From contig JBNAIG010000014.1 in the NCBI GenBank assembly GCA_050031985.1, positions 1-64,000 on the forward strand: 64,000 nt of DNA, given 5' to 3'. A program made the translations under genes and the position numbers. The first letter of the stretch is position 1, and the number at the start of each line of letters is the position of its first letter. Shown here piece after piece: positions 34,363-43,131 of this stretch. The stretch comes from SZUA-368 sp028533045 (GTDB taxonomy: Bacteria > Spirochaetota > Spirochaetia > DSM-2461). The notes under the pieces were generated by a model. It searched no databases. It was not told the origin of the DNA and saw only the letters and a list, made by a program, of their open reading frames with translations.

Positions 34363-34779
34363 ATGCTGAGTCCCAAAAAGACAAAGTTTAGAAAACGCCA
34401 GAGAGGAACAATGAAGGGTAACGCCACCAGAGGTAATACTATTGCCTTTGGTGAGTTCGGCCTTGTCGCTCTCGATAGAAAGTGGATTACCGCCCGTCAG
34501 ATAGAAGCTGCTCGTGTTGCCATGACACGTCACTGTAAGAGAGCAGGTAAGGTTTGGATTCGGATTTTTCCCGATGTACCTTACACCAAGAAGCCTGCCG
34601 AAACTCGAATGGGTAAGGGTAAAGGTGCCCCCGAAAAGTGGGTTGCCGTTGTAAAACCTGGAACGGTAATGTTCGAACTGGCCGGTGTTGAGCCTGAATT
34701 GGCACGCCGAGCTATGGAATTGGCTGGAAGCAAGCTTCCGATCAAAACCAAGTTTGTAGAAAAGCACGGGGAGAATTAG
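34363..34779 (+). CDS. rplP: 50S ribosomal protein L16
   Basis: The 138-residue protein has 'RKRQRGTMKGNATRGNTIAF' and 'RMGKGKGAPEKWVAVVKPG', both typical. L16 organises the aminoacyl-tRNA site of the large subunit. It starts 3 nt after rpsC. Confidence 0.97.
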   Translation: MLSPKKTKFRKRQRGTMKGNATRGNTIAFGEFGLVALDRKWITARQIEAARVAMTRHCKRAGKVWIRIFPDVPYTKKPAETRMGKGKGAPEKWVAVVKPGTVMFELAGVEPELARRAMELAGSKLPIKTKFVEKHGEN

Positions 34780-34782
34780 GAC

Positions 34783-34983
34783 ATGAAAGAAACTTTTAAT
34801 GACCTGACCCTTGACGAGATGAAGAGCAAGAAAGCGGAACTGACTAAAAGAATGCACGATATCCGTTTTGAGATGGTTCTGGGACATTTGGAAAATCCTA
34901 TGGAAAAGAGACTTGTCCGCAGAAAAATCGCCCGTCTTAGTACCCTGATCAACGAAGTTGAATCGGGTAAAAGAAAGGCATAG
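34783..34983 (+). CDS. rpmC: 50S ribosomal protein L29
   Basis: This 66-residue, all-helical protein has 'EMKSKKAELTKRMHDIRFEM' and 'RRKIARLSTLINE', the family pattern. It lies beside L23 at the tunnel exit. Start 3 nt after rplP. Confidence 0.95.
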   Translation: MKETFNDLTLDEMKSKKAELTKRMHDIRFEMVLGHLENPMEKRLVRRKIARLSTLINEVESGKRKA

Positions 34984-34999
34984 GGTTGAGGTAAAATAA

Positions 35000-35260
35000 A
35001 TGAGTGATAAGACAGTTAACAAAAAAAGTTTTACCGGCCTCGTTGTCAGCAACAAAATGGATAAGACCATCGTTGTAAAGATTTCTACCAAGAAACTGGA
35101 TCCTCTTTACAAGAAGTACGTATCCAAGTCGGTAAAATACAAGGCTCATGATGAAAAGAATGAGGCTAATGAAGGTGATACGGTTCGTATTCTTGAATGC
35201 AGACCTATCAGCAAAGATAAAACCTGGGTACTCCAGGAAATCGTTGAACGGGCCAAATAG
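35000..35260 (+). CDS. rpsQ: 30S ribosomal protein S17
   Basis: The 86-residue OB-fold protein has 'GLVVSNKMDKTIVVKI' and 'GDTVRILECRPISKDKTWVL', conserved in S17. It helps fold the 5' domain of 16S rRNA. Confidence 0.97.
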   Translation: MSDKTVNKKSFTGLVVSNKMDKTIVVKISTKKLDPLYKKYVSKSVKYKAHDEKNEANEGDTVRILECRPISKDKTWVLQEIVERAK

Positions 35261-35275
35261 GTAACTGGAGGAAGT

Positions 35276-35644
35276 ATGATTCAGGATAATACGTATTTAA
35301 ACGTAGCGGATAACTCCGGTGCCAAAAAGGTTCAGTGTATTAAAGTTCTCGGCGGAAGCCATAGAAGGTTTGCTACTGTAGGCGACATTATTGTTGTAAC
35401 AGTAAAAGACGCTCTGCCCAATGCAGCCATCAAGAAAGGTGATGTTAAGAAGGCCGTTATCGTTCGTACTCACAAAGAGTATCGACGACTGGACGGTACT
35501 TACATTCGCTTTGACGACAATGCTTGTGTAATCCTTGATGCGAACCTGGCTCCTGTTGGTAAGCGTATTTTCGGACCGGTAGCAAGAGAGCTGCGGGACA
35601 CGGGATATATGAAAGTTGTATCCCTTGCGCCGGAAGTACTTTAG
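35276..35644 (+). CDS. rplN: 50S ribosomal protein L14
   Basis: The 122-residue protein begins MIQDNTYLNVADNSGAKKVQ, and 'FDDNACVILDANLAPVGKRI' and 'FGPVARELRD' are typical. It sits at the subunit interface next to L19. GGAGGAAG precedes the ATG. Confidence 0.98.
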   Translation: MIQDNTYLNVADNSGAKKVQCIKVLGGSHRRFATVGDIIVVTVKDALPNAAIKKGDVKKAVIVRTHKEYRRLDGTYIRFDDNACVILDANLAPVGKRIFGPVARELRDTGYMKVVSLAPEVL

Positions 35645-35653
35645 GAGTTAATC

Positions 35654-35971
35654 ATGACTGATGTAAAGGTTAAGCTTAAAAAAGGTGACAATGTACGTGT
35701 GATTGCCGGAAAAGACAAAGGCAAGGAAGGACGTATATTAAAGATTGACAGAAAAGATGGAAGAGTCATCGTGGAAGGTCTTAACATGGTTAAAAAGTCC
35801 ATGAGACCCCAGCGTGAAGGAGAAAAGGGCAGCATTGCTGAAATCGAAGCTCCTCTGCAGATTTCCAACGTAATGATTCTTTGCAAGAAGTGCGGACCTA
35901 CTCGAATTGGTTATCAGGTAACTGAAGACGCCAAGCATCGGGTTTGTAAGAAATGTGGGGAAAGACTGTAA
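35654..35971 (+). CDS. rplX: 50S ribosomal protein L24
   Basis: The 105-residue protein has the KOW motif 'KKGDNVRVIAGKDKGKEGRI'. The C-terminus contains two Cys pairs ('CKKC' and 'CKKC'), suggesting bound zinc. L24 is an assembly initiator. Its stop overlaps the rplE start by one base (TAATG). Confidence 0.96.
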   Translation: MTDVKVKLKKGDNVRVIAGKDKGKEGRILKIDRKDGRVIVEGLNMVKKSMRPQREGEKGSIAEIEAPLQISNVMILCKKCGPTRIGYQVTEDAKHRVCKKCGERL

Positions 35972-36525
35972 TGGCTAAGAATAATACACCCAGGCTTAAA
36001 AAGCTTTATAAAGAAAAACTCGCTGCCGAAATGAACAGCGACTTCAAGTATAAGTCTACTATGCAGATTCCCAAGATCGAAAAGATTGTAGTCAGCATGG
36101 GCGTGGGCGAAGCGGTTGCCAACAAGAAACTTCTTGATGCAGCTGTTGAAGAGCTTGGTATCATAACCGGTCAGAGGCCGATTAAGACCAAAGCCCGAAA
36201 GTCCATCGCTACCTTCAAGATTCGCGAAGGCCAGGAGATTGGTACCAAGGTAACTCTCCGGGGTGACATGATGTATGAATTTCTTGATCGTCTTGTTAAT
36301 ATTTCCCTTCCCCGTGTAAAGGACTTTCGCGGTGTAAACCCGAAGGCTTTCGACGGAAGAGGAAACTACTCTCTGGGTATTGAAGAGCAGATTATTTTTC
36401 CTGAGATTGACTACGATAAGATCGAAAAGATTTCCGGTCTTAATGTAGCCATTGTAACTTCGGCGAAGACTGACGACGAGGCAAGAGAACTTCTTAAGAA
36501 GTTCGGTATGCCTTTTAGCAAATAG
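35971..36525 (+). CDS. rplE: 50S ribosomal protein L5
   Basis: From the ATG at 35971 it reads MAKNNTPRLKKLYKEKL, 184 residues. 'GQRPIKTKARKSIATFKIRE' and 'GRGNYSLGIEEQIIFPEI' are conserved. L5 binds 5S rRNA and contacts P-site tRNA. It overlaps rplX by one base. Confidence 0.97.
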   Translation: MAKNNTPRLKKLYKEKLAAEMNSDFKYKSTMQIPKIEKIVVSMGVGEAVANKKLLDAAVEELGIITGQRPIKTKARKSIATFKIREGQEIGTKVTLRGDMMYEFLDRLVNISLPRVKDFRGVNPKAFDGRGNYSLGIEEQIIFPEIDYDKIEKISGLNVAIVTSAKTDDEARELLKKFGMPFSK

Positions 36526-36536
36526 GGAGTTTGTAG

Positions 36537-36722
36537 ATGGCAAAGAAATCCATGATAATCAAGGCTCAGAGAAAGCCTAAATATAGCACCAGAGTAGTTA
36601 GACGTTGTAAAATATGCGGCAGACCACGCGGATATATGAGAAAATTCGATATGTGCAGAATCTGTTTTAGAAAATTGGCCAATGACGGGATGATTCCCGG
36701 TGTAACTAAATCCAGCTGGTAG
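36537..36722 (+). CDS. rpsN: 30S ribosomal protein S14, zinc (type Z) form
   Basis: The 61-residue protein has two CxxC motifs ('CKICGRPRGYMRKFDMCRIC'), so it is the short zinc-binding S14 rather than the longer zinc-free one. The C-terminal 'GMIPGVTKSSW' is typical. AGGGAG precedes the start. Confidence 0.97.
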   Translation: MAKKSMIIKAQRKPKYSTRVVRRCKICGRPRGYMRKFDMCRICFRKLANDGMIPGVTKSSW

Positions 36723-36731
36723 GAGTGTGAA

Positions 36732-37136
36732 ATGAGTGTTTCCGATCCCGTAGCAGATATGCTTACAAAAATCAGGAATGCCAGCAGAGCCAAATTGGAA
36801 AAGGCTGATATCATGCCTTCCAAACTCAAGCTGGAAGTAATTAAGATCCTGAAGAATGAAGGGTACATTAAGAACTTTAAAAAAATTACAGACAAGGATT
36901 CTGGCAAGAGCTTTATCCGTGTAATCATGAAGTACGATGAGGATTCCAATCCCATCATCCATGGTCTCAAGTCTGTATCAACCCCCGGTCGGCGGGTTTA
37001 TACCGGATACAAGAAGATCCCCCGGGTTTTCAACGGTTATGGTACGGTTATCGTATCTACTTCTATTGGTGTAACAACCGGTAAGAAGGCTGTTCAGAAC
37101 AAGGTCGGCGGCGAAATTCTCTGTACTGTTTGGTAA
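36732..37136 (+). CDS. rpsH: 30S ribosomal protein S8
   Basis: The 134-residue protein begins MSVSDPVADMLTKIRNASRA and ends 'GGEILCTVW', both family-typical. It binds the central domain of 16S rRNA and controls the spc operon in E. coli. Confidence 0.97.
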   Translation: MSVSDPVADMLTKIRNASRAKLEKADIMPSKLKLEVIKILKNEGYIKNFKKITDKDSGKSFIRVIMKYDEDSNPIIHGLKSVSTPGRRVYTGYKKIPRVFNGYGTVIVSTSIGVTTGKKAVQNKVGGEILCTVW

Positions 37137-37148
37137 GGGGAGTAAGGT

Positions 37149-37688
37149 ATGTCACGAATAGGCAATAAGCCGGTAGGTATCCCCTCCGGTGTAAGTATTT
37201 CGGTTAAGGACAATGTTCTTACCGTTAAGGGTTCCAAGGGAGAATTGACTCAGTCTTTTCACCCTGAGGTATCCTTTGATATTCAGGAAAAAGAAGTTGT
37301 AGTTTCCAGAGTGGATGATTCCAAGAAGGCAAAATCCATGCACGGTCTCTACAGAAAGCTTCTTGATAACATGGTTACCGGTGTTTCCACAGGCTTCCAG
37401 AAGGCTCTTGTAATCAATGGTGTTGGTTACAGAGCGGAAATGAAGGGGAAAAATCTTCTTCTTAGCCTTGGTTATTCTACTCAAATAGAGTATGTTATAC
37501 CGGAAGGTGCCACTGTCGCTGTCGACGGTAACAATAAAGTTGTTGTTTCCGGGTCCGATAAGGCGATTGTAGGACAGGTTGCTTCCGAAATCCGGAGTCT
37601 CAGACCCCCCGAACCCTATAAAGGTAAGGGAATCAAGTATGAAGACGAGACCATCAGACGGAAAGCCGGTAAAACCGGTACTAAGTAG
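37149..37688 (+). CDS. rplF: 50S ribosomal protein L6
   Basis: The 179-residue protein begins MSRIGNKPVGIPSGV, and the C-terminal 'RPPEPYKGKGIKYEDETIRR' is the family signature. It lies near the sarcin-ricin loop. Confidence 0.97.
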   Translation: MSRIGNKPVGIPSGVSISVKDNVLTVKGSKGELTQSFHPEVSFDIQEKEVVVSRVDDSKKAKSMHGLYRKLLDNMVTGVSTGFQKALVINGVGYRAEMKGKNLLLSLGYSTQIEYVIPEGATVAVDGNNKVVVSGSDKAIVGQVASEIRSLRPPEPYKGKGIKYEDETIRRKAGKTGTK

Positions 37689-37701
37689 GTAGTGGTATAG
37701 T

Positions 37702-38061
37702 ATGGATAAGATTAAAGCAAAAAGCATTAAGCGGCTTCAGAGAAAGAAACATGTACGGAAAAAGATTTCCGGTACTGCCGATAGACCTCGTTTGAGCGTC
37801 TTCAAGAGCAACAAAAACATTAGCGTTCAGGTTATTGATGATGTTGCCGGTAGAACCCTTGTTTCCGCTTCTTCCCTGGAAAAGGATATGGCAGAAATCA
37901 AACCCAATATCGCCGGCGGTGAAAAGCTGGGTCAGGTAATTGGTGAAAGAATGAAAGAAGCCAAAATCAGCACTGTCGTTTTCGACCGTAATGGATATCT
38001 TTACCACGGCGTAGTTAAAGCTATCGCCGATGGCGCCAGAAAAGCCGGAATTGAGTTTTAA
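37702..38061 (+). CDS. rplR: 50S ribosomal protein L18
   Basis: The 119-residue protein has 'RPRLSVFKSNKNISVQVIDD' and ends 'YHGVVKAIADGARKAGIEF', typical of L18. It binds 5S rRNA with L5. Confidence 0.97.
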   Translation: MDKIKAKSIKRLQRKKHVRKKISGTADRPRLSVFKSNKNISVQVIDDVAGRTLVSASSLEKDMAEIKPNIAGGEKLGQVIGERMKEAKISTVVFDRNGYLYHGVVKAIADGARKAGIEF

Positions 38062-38072
38062 GAGGACATAAG

Positions 38073-38576
38073 ATGGCATATAAAGATAGAAACGAAGATA
38101 AAGAGTTTGTAGAAAAGCTGATCAGGCTTAATAGAGTTTCAAAGGCTATTAAGGGTGGTCGGAAGATGTCATTCTCCGCACTTATGGTCGTCGGTGACGG
38201 TAAGGGTCGGGTTGGATACGGTTTTGGTAAGGCTAATGACGTTACCGAAGCTATCCGAAAGAGCGTAGAAAAGGCCAGAAAGAATATGATCACTGTGCCT
38301 TTGAAGAAAAGCACTATTCCCCACGAAATACTGGGTGAGTATAAAAGTGCCAACGTTCTTTTGAAGCCTGCTGCTCCCGGTACCGGTATTATCGCCGGTG
38401 GACCTGTGCGTGCCGTTATGGAAGCTGCCGGCATCCATGACGTTCTTTCCAAGTCTCTTGGATCAAAAAACACCATGAACATTGTTAAGGGTGTTTTTAA
38501 CGGTCTTGAGAATCTTTTTGACGCCAAGAAAGTGGCCGATGGAAGAGGAAAGAAGCTTGAGGAATTCTGGGGTTAA
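38073..38576 (+). CDS. rpsE: 30S ribosomal protein S5
   Basis: The 167-residue protein has the double-stranded RNA-binding motif 'GGRKMSFSALMVVGDGKGRV' and 'GTGIIAGGPVRAVMEAAGI'. It works in decoding accuracy and at mRNA entry. AGAGGAC precedes the ATG. Confidence 0.97.
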   Translation: MAYKDRNEDKEFVEKLIRLNRVSKAIKGGRKMSFSALMVVGDGKGRVGYGFGKANDVTEAIRKSVEKARKNMITVPLKKSTIPHEILGEYKSANVLLKPAAPGTGIIAGGPVRAVMEAAGIHDVLSKSLGSKNTMNIVKGVFNGLENLFDAKKVADGRGKKLEEFWG

Positions 38577-38578
38577 TT

Positions 38579-38776
38579 ATGGCTAAGAAGAAAGTAAACA
38601 AAATCCGGGTAAAACTGGTTCGGAGTACTATCGGCCGTAAGCCCGAGCAGGCAGCTACTGCTAAAGCTCTGGGCCTTCGAAAGCTGAACTCTGTTGTTGA
38701 AAAAGATGCTACTCCCGCAATTTTGGGAATGGTGGATACCATTTCCCATCTTGTTGAGGTTGAGGAGATCAAATAA
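38579..38776 (+). CDS. rpmD: 50S ribosomal protein L30
   Basis: The 65-residue protein reads 'KIRVKLVRSTIGRKPEQAAT' then 'ALGLRKLNSVVEKDATPAIL', the L30 pattern. The stop overlaps the rplO start (TAATG). Confidence 0.95.
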   Translation: MAKKKVNKIRVKLVRSTIGRKPEQAATAKALGLRKLNSVVEKDATPAILGMVDTISHLVEVEEIK

Positions 38777-39225
38777 TGAGTGATAACAAGCTTAAGGCTC
38801 CCGAAGGGGCTAACAGAAATAAAAAGAAGGTAGGTCGAGGCCACTCTTCCGGTTGGGGAAAGACTTCCGGTAAGGGACACAAAGGTCAGAAGGCCCGTTC
38901 CGGTGGTGGAGTTTCTCTCGGATTCGAGGGTGGACAGATGCCTCTTTACCGACGTGTTGCTGCTCGGGGTTTTTCCAATATGCCCTTTAAAAACGTAGCA
39001 GTACCGGTAAACCTGAACCTTCTTGATAAGTTTTATGAAGATGGAGAAAAGGTTAACCTGGATACTCTGGTCGCCAAAGGGCTGATCAAGAAGAGTGAGA
39101 CTAACGTCAAAATTCTGGGTAATGGTGACATCAAGAAGAAACTTGAAGTAGAATTGACTAATGTTTCCGCTTCCGCTAAAGACAAGATTGTCAAAGCCGG
39201 TGGATCAGTAGCAGAAATTAAATAA
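38776..39225 (+). CDS. rplO: 50S ribosomal protein L15
   Basis: The 149-residue protein has the long Gly/Lys N-terminal extension 'RGHSSGWGKTSGKGHKGQKA' and 'GFEGGQMPLYRR', typical. A late-assembly protein near 5S rRNA. Directly upstream of secY, as usual. Confidence 0.97.
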   Translation: MSDNKLKAPEGANRNKKKVGRGHSSGWGKTSGKGHKGQKARSGGGVSLGFEGGQMPLYRRVAARGFSNMPFKNVAVPVNLNLLDKFYEDGEKVNLDTLVAKGLIKKSETNVKILGNGDIKKKLEVELTNVSASAKDKIVKAGGSVAEIK

Positions 39226-39240
39226 TCGGGATAGGTTTAT

Positions 39241-40572
39241 ATGGCTGATAATGCTCTTGCAAGGATATTTAGAGTTAAGGAACTTAGAAAAAAAGTCCTT
39301 TACACATTAGGGATGCTTTTGGTTTTTAGAATCGGTGCGGTTCTTCCCATTCCCGGTATTGATGTACAGGCTCTTAATGACTATTTTCTTACTCAGACCG
39401 GTGCGGGAGGTGGTCTCGGTTTAACCGATTATCTCGATTTTTTCGCCGGTGGTGCTTTTAAGAACTTTTCTGTATTTATGCTTGGTATTATGCCATATAT
39501 TTCTATGTCAATTATCATGCAGCTTCTTCTGCTTGTCTTCCCTGCTCTTAAACGAGTATCCGAGGGAGACGGCGGAAGAAAGAAGATTCAGAAATACATT
39601 AGATATGGTACGGTTGTCGTATGTCTGATTCAGTCATTTACGGTAACCCAGTATGCCAGAACTATTCCTGGTATCATCAATCCCAGCCTTATGGGATGGA
39701 AATTTAATGCCATTGCTATTCTGACGGTAACGGTAGGTACCCTTTTTCTTATGTGGATTGGGGAACAGATCAATGAAAAGGGTATCGGTAACGGTATTTC
39801 CCTTATCATTTTTACCGGTATCGTAGCCCGAATGCCCGGCGCTGTATCCGAATTGGTAGCGGAAATCGGTATGGGGAACATTAACCCCGTATTCGTGATT
39901 TTCGCTTTCATGATGTTTGTCGGCGTTGTAATTCTGGTTATTTATGAACAGCAGGGTCAGAGAAAGATTCCCGTACACTACGCCAAGCGTATTGTGGGAA
40001 GAAAGGTTTATGGGGCTCAGAACGCCTATATCCCTTTGAAGATCAATCCTTCCGGTGTTATTCCGGTAATTTTTGCTTCTTCCATTCTTACACTGCCCCT
40101 TACCGTGGCTTCCATGTTGGGACCCTCACGTTCCGGATGGGCTAATTTTGCGAGTTTCCTGAGACCTAACGGTCCGGCGTATCTTATTATATATACTCTT
40201 TTGATTGTGTTTTTCGCTTATTTCTACACACAGGTTTCTTTGAATCCTATTGAAATAGCAAGACAGATCAGAGAGAACGGTGGTTCTATTCCCGGGATTC
40301 GTTCCGAGAATATGGAAGCGTATTTGACCAAAGTATTGAATCGGATTGTATTACCCGGTTCACTCTTCCTGGCACTCATCGCGCTTATTCCTTCTGTTGT
40401 GGTTATAGTGTTTAACTTTCCCACATCCATATCCTACCTGATGGGCGGTACTTCACTGCTGATTCTCGTAGGTGTTGATCTGGACACCATGTCTCAGATT
40501 GAAGGGCAGCTGAAGATGCATCATCATGATGGGCTTGTCAAGGGAGGCAAACTCAAATCCAGGAATCTGTGA
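39241..40572 (+). CDS. secY: Preprotein translocase subunit SecY
   Basis: The 443-residue protein with about ten membrane helices forms the Sec channel. 'VLPIPGIDVQAL' (plug region), 'GEQINEKGIGNGISLIIF' and 'IPLKINPSGVIPVIFASS' are signature segments. It works with SecE encoded 22 kb upstream in the same supercluster. Confidence 0.98.
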   Translation: MADNALARIFRVKELRKKVLYTLGMLLVFRIGAVLPIPGIDVQALNDYFLTQTGAGGGLGLTDYLDFFAGGAFKNFSVFMLGIMPYISMSIIMQLLLLVFPALKRVSEGDGGRKKIQKYIRYGTVVVCLIQSFTVTQYARTIPGIINPSLMGWKFNAIAILTVTVGTLFLMWIGEQINEKGIGNGISLIIFTGIVARMPGAVSELVAEIGMGNINPVFVIFAFMMFVGVVILVIYEQQGQRKIPVHYAKRIVGRKVYGAQNAYIPLKINPSGVIPVIFASSILTLPLTVASMLGPSRSGWANFASFLRPNGPAYLIIYTLLIVFFAYFYTQVSLNPIEIARQIRENGGSIPGIRSENMEAYLTKVLNRIVLPGSLFLALIALIPSVVVIVFNFPTSISYLMGGTSLLILVGVDLDTMSQIEGQLKMHHHDGLVKGGKLKSRNL

Positions 40573-40594
40573 TAGGGTGTAAAAGAGGTATAAT

Positions 40595-40708
40595 ATGAAG
40601 GTTAGAGCAAGTGTAAAACCCATTTGTGACAAATGTAAAGTAATCAGAAGGAAGGGCGTTCTTCGGATCGTCTGTCAGAACCCCAAACATAAACAGCGAC
40701 AGAAGTAG
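40595..40708 (+). CDS. rpmJ: 50S ribosomal protein L36
   Basis: This 37-residue protein, MKVRASVKPICDKCKVIRRK then GVLRIVCQNPKHKQRQK, has the Cys/His zinc ribbon of the zinc-binding L36 form. AAGAGG precedes the ATG. It lies between secY and rpsM as in most bacteria. Confidence 0.95.
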   Translation: MKVRASVKPICDKCKVIRRKGVLRIVCQNPKHKQRQK

Positions 40709-40718
40709 GAGGCTATAA

Positions 40719-41084
40719 GTGGCTCGTATTGCTGGTATTGACCTGCCTAATAAACATGCGGAAATCGCGTTAACATACATATTCGGAATCGGTAGAACTT
40801 CTGCCAGACAGATATGTGAGAAGACCGGTATTGATCCCCTCAAGAGAATGAATGATCTGAGCGGGGAAGAAGTTAATGAACTTAGAAAGGTCATTGAAAA
40901 TGAATACAAGGTAGAAGGACGTCTTAGATCCGAAACTGCCCTGAATATCAAGCGACTGATGGATATCGGTTGTTATCGCGGTCTCAGACACAGAAGAGGT
41001 CTTCCCGTTCGTGGTCAGCGAACCAAGACCAATGCCCGTACTCGTAAGGGTAAGGCCAAGACCGTAGCGAAAAAGAAGAAGTAG
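40719..41084 (+). CDS. rpsM: 30S ribosomal protein S13
   Basis: It starts at GTG after TAGGAGG; 121 residues. 'RIAGIDLPNKHAEIALTYIF' and 'RGLRHRRGLPVRGQRTKTNA' are signatures. It contacts P-site tRNA and bridges the subunits. Confidence 0.97.
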   Translation: MARIAGIDLPNKHAEIALTYIFGIGRTSARQICEKTGIDPLKRMNDLSGEEVNELRKVIENEYKVEGRLRSETALNIKRLMDIGCYRGLRHRRGLPVRGQRTKTNARTRKGKAKTVAKKKK

Positions 41085-41102
41085 TGAGCGGAGGAAATAG
41101 AA

Positions 41103-41483
41103 TTGGCTAAAGCAAAGAAAAGAAAAGAGAAAAAGACAGTATTTGAAGGTAATGTCTACATTCAGGCTACTTTCAACAATACTATCGTAACCGTTACCGA
41201 TCTCAAGGGAAACACTATTTCCTGGAGTAGTGCCGGTTCTCTCGGTTTTAAGGGAGCTAAGAAGTCTACTCCCTACGCCGCTCAGACCACTGCGGAAACT
41301 GCTACAAGCAGAGCTCGTGATTACGGTCTGAAAGAGGTAAACGTATATGTTAAGGGTCCCGGTATGGGACGCGAATCTGCCATCCGTTCTCTTGGAGCTA
41401 TGGGTCTGCAGGTTAAAAGCATAAAGGATATTACTCCTATTCCTCACAACGGTTGTCGTCCCAAGAAGAGTAGAAGAGTCTAA
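41103..41483 (+). CDS. rpsK: 30S ribosomal protein S11
   Basis: It uses a TTG start preceded by GGAGGAA; 126 residues. 'FNNTIVTVTDLKGNTISWSS' and 'KGPGMGRESAIRSLGAMGL' are conserved. Part of the 30S platform. Confidence 0.96.
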   Translation: MAKAKKRKEKKTVFEGNVYIQATFNNTIVTVTDLKGNTISWSSAGSLGFKGAKKSTPYAAQTTAETATSRARDYGLKEVNVYVKGPGMGRESAIRSLGAMGLQVKSIKDITPIPHNGCRPKKSRRV

Positions 41484-41503
41484 TTTAGGTTAAAGGAGTC
41501 AAA

Positions 41504-42544
41504 ATGGCACGAAAAAATCTCCTCAAAGGTTTCAAGAGACCTAAAGGAATTACCTTTGAACATAAGGAAGAGGATGCTTCCTACGGTAAGTTCACTGCTT
41601 ATCCTTTTGAAAGAGGATATGGTAATACTGTTGGTAATACCTTAAGGCGTGTTCTCCTTTCTTCTATTCAGGGATATGCCATTTCTGCAATCCGTGTTAC
41701 CGCTTACAATGAGGATGGATCTTCTCATGTCGTTTCCAACGAATTTGAGCCCATCCCTCATTGTGTCGAAGACACTCCCGAAATCATCACTAATCTTAAA
41801 GCTCTTAAACTGAATCTTCCCGAGGATGTTGAAGAGATGACGATTAACATCGAATGTAAGGGACAGAAAGAAGTAACCGGAGCAGATTTTGAAAAGAATG
41901 GTGTTGAGGTTATAAATGGTGATCTTCATATTTGTACGCTCATGGAGGGTTCAAATATTGATATGGAAGTTCAGATAGACTTGGGACGTGGTTATGTTCC
42001 TGCAGAACTTCACGAGAAATATATTGAAACTATTGGAACTATTCCCGTTGATTCAATTTATTCTCCCATTACCAAGGTTAAGTATGCTGTAGAGAATACC
42101 CGAGTTGGTCAGAGATCCGACTATGACAAGCTGATTTTAGAAGTTTGGTCTGATGGGTCTATCTCTCCCGAAAACGCTCTTGCCGAAGCATCAAAGATTG
42201 CTAAGGACCACTTTACGGTCTTTATTAACTTTGATGAAGACAGTGTCATCGGTGATGAAGAGGTTGATGAAGAAGAAGAAAAGATTCGTCAGCTTCTGGA
42301 AACTCCCGTTGAAGAACTGGAACTTTCGGTTAGATCCAGCAACTGCCTGAAGAACGCCAATATCAGAACCATTGGTGATCTTACCAGAAAGACAGAAGAT
42401 GAAATTGCCAAGACCAGAAACTTCGGTAAGAAGTCTCTTACCGAAATTAAAGAACGGTTGAAGGAATGGAACTTAAGTCTGGGTATGGTAGATTATAGCG
42501 TTCTTAAGAATTCTATAAAATTGGAAAAGAAGAAGGAAGAGTAA
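41504..42544 (+). CDS. rpoA: RNA polymerase alpha subunit
   Basis: The 346-residue protein has the N-terminal assembly domain ('ERGYGNTVGNTLRRVLLSSI') and the C-terminal DNA- and activator-binding domain ('LELSVRSSNCLKNANIRTIG', 'NFGKKSLTEIKERL'). A strongly acidic linker joins them. No rpsD lies between rpsK and rpoA, unlike in E. coli. Confidence 0.98.
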   Translation: MARKNLLKGFKRPKGITFEHKEEDASYGKFTAYPFERGYGNTVGNTLRRVLLSSIQGYAISAIRVTAYNEDGSSHVVSNEFEPIPHCVEDTPEIITNLKALKLNLPEDVEEMTINIECKGQKEVTGADFEKNGVEVINGDLHICTLMEGSNIDMEVQIDLGRGYVPAELHEKYIETIGTIPVDSIYSPITKVKYAVENTRVGQRSDYDKLILEVWSDGSISPENALAEASKIAKDHFTVFINFDEDSVIGDEEVDEEEEKIRQLLETPVEELELSVRSSNCLKNANIRTIGDLTRKTEDEIAKTRNFGKKSLTEIKERLKEWNLSLGMVDYSVLKNSIKLEKKKEE

Positions 42545-42545
42545 G

Positions 42546-43031
42546 ATGCATAATAGAATCGGGTTTAACCGTTTAAGCCGTAAATCAAGCCACAGAAAAG
42601 CGCTTGAAAGAAACATGGTGACATCTCTTCTTAAATATGAGAGAGTTAAAACCACTAAAGCCAAAGCACGGGAAATCCGCAGAACTGCGGAAAAGATGAT
42701 TACCCGGGCCAAGGTTGATTCCGTACATAACAGACGAATTGTTGCTAAGACAGTTCAGGAAAAAGATGTACTGAATAAGCTGTTCGTAGAAATAGCTCCC
42801 AAGTATAAGGAACGACCTGGTGGTTACACCAGAATCCTGAAGATTGGTAGCAGAAAAGGTGATGCCGCCGAAATGGTAATCCTTGAGCTGGTTGAAGAAG
42901 AAATGAAAGCCAAGCCCAAGAAAGCCAAGAAGAAGGCAGCCCCCAAGAAAGCTGAGCCTAAAGCTGAAGAAGTAAAGGCAGACGCTCCCGCAGAAGAAGC
43001 TCCCGAAGCTGAAGCTTCCTCTGAGGAATAA
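42546..43031 (+). CDS. rplQ: 50S ribosomal protein L17 with acidic/Ala-Lys tail
   Basis: The L17 core ('GFNRLSRKSSHRKALERNMV', 'PGGYTRILKIGSRKGDAAEM') spans about 120 residues. A 40-residue low-complexity tail rich in Lys, Ala, Pro and Glu follows, making 161 residues in total against about 120-130 in E. coli. Tails like this occur in other L17 proteins and are probably disordered. Last gene before the terminator at 43083. Confidence 0.95.
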   Translation: MHNRIGFNRLSRKSSHRKALERNMVTSLLKYERVKTTKAKAREIRRTAEKMITRAKVDSVHNRRIVAKTVQEKDVLNKLFVEIAPKYKERPGGYTRILKIGSRKGDAAEMVILELVEEEMKAKPKKAKKKAAPKKAEPKAEEVKADAPAEEAPEAEASSEE

Positions 43032-43082
43032 ATAGTTTATACAAACAATTCCTAAGAAATTGGGAACCATTTGTCGATACTG

Positions 43083-43118
43083 AATAGGAAGGACCCTGCG
43101 TTCTTCCTATTTTTTTTT
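43083..43118 (+). terminator. Terminator of the ribosomal supercluster
   Basis: AATAGGAAG (43083-43091) pairs perfectly with CTTCCTATT (43103-43111), followed by an uninterrupted T-run. This ends the S10-spc-alpha transcription unit. Confidence 0.92.
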
Positions 43119-43131
43119 GTTCAGGACTAAG

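Noticed and set aside
33484..35091. 535-codon minus-strand frame across rplV-rpsC-rplP-rpmC-rpsQ
   Set aside because: It runs antisense to well-conserved ribosomal genes and has no recognisable protein features; a product of codon bias.
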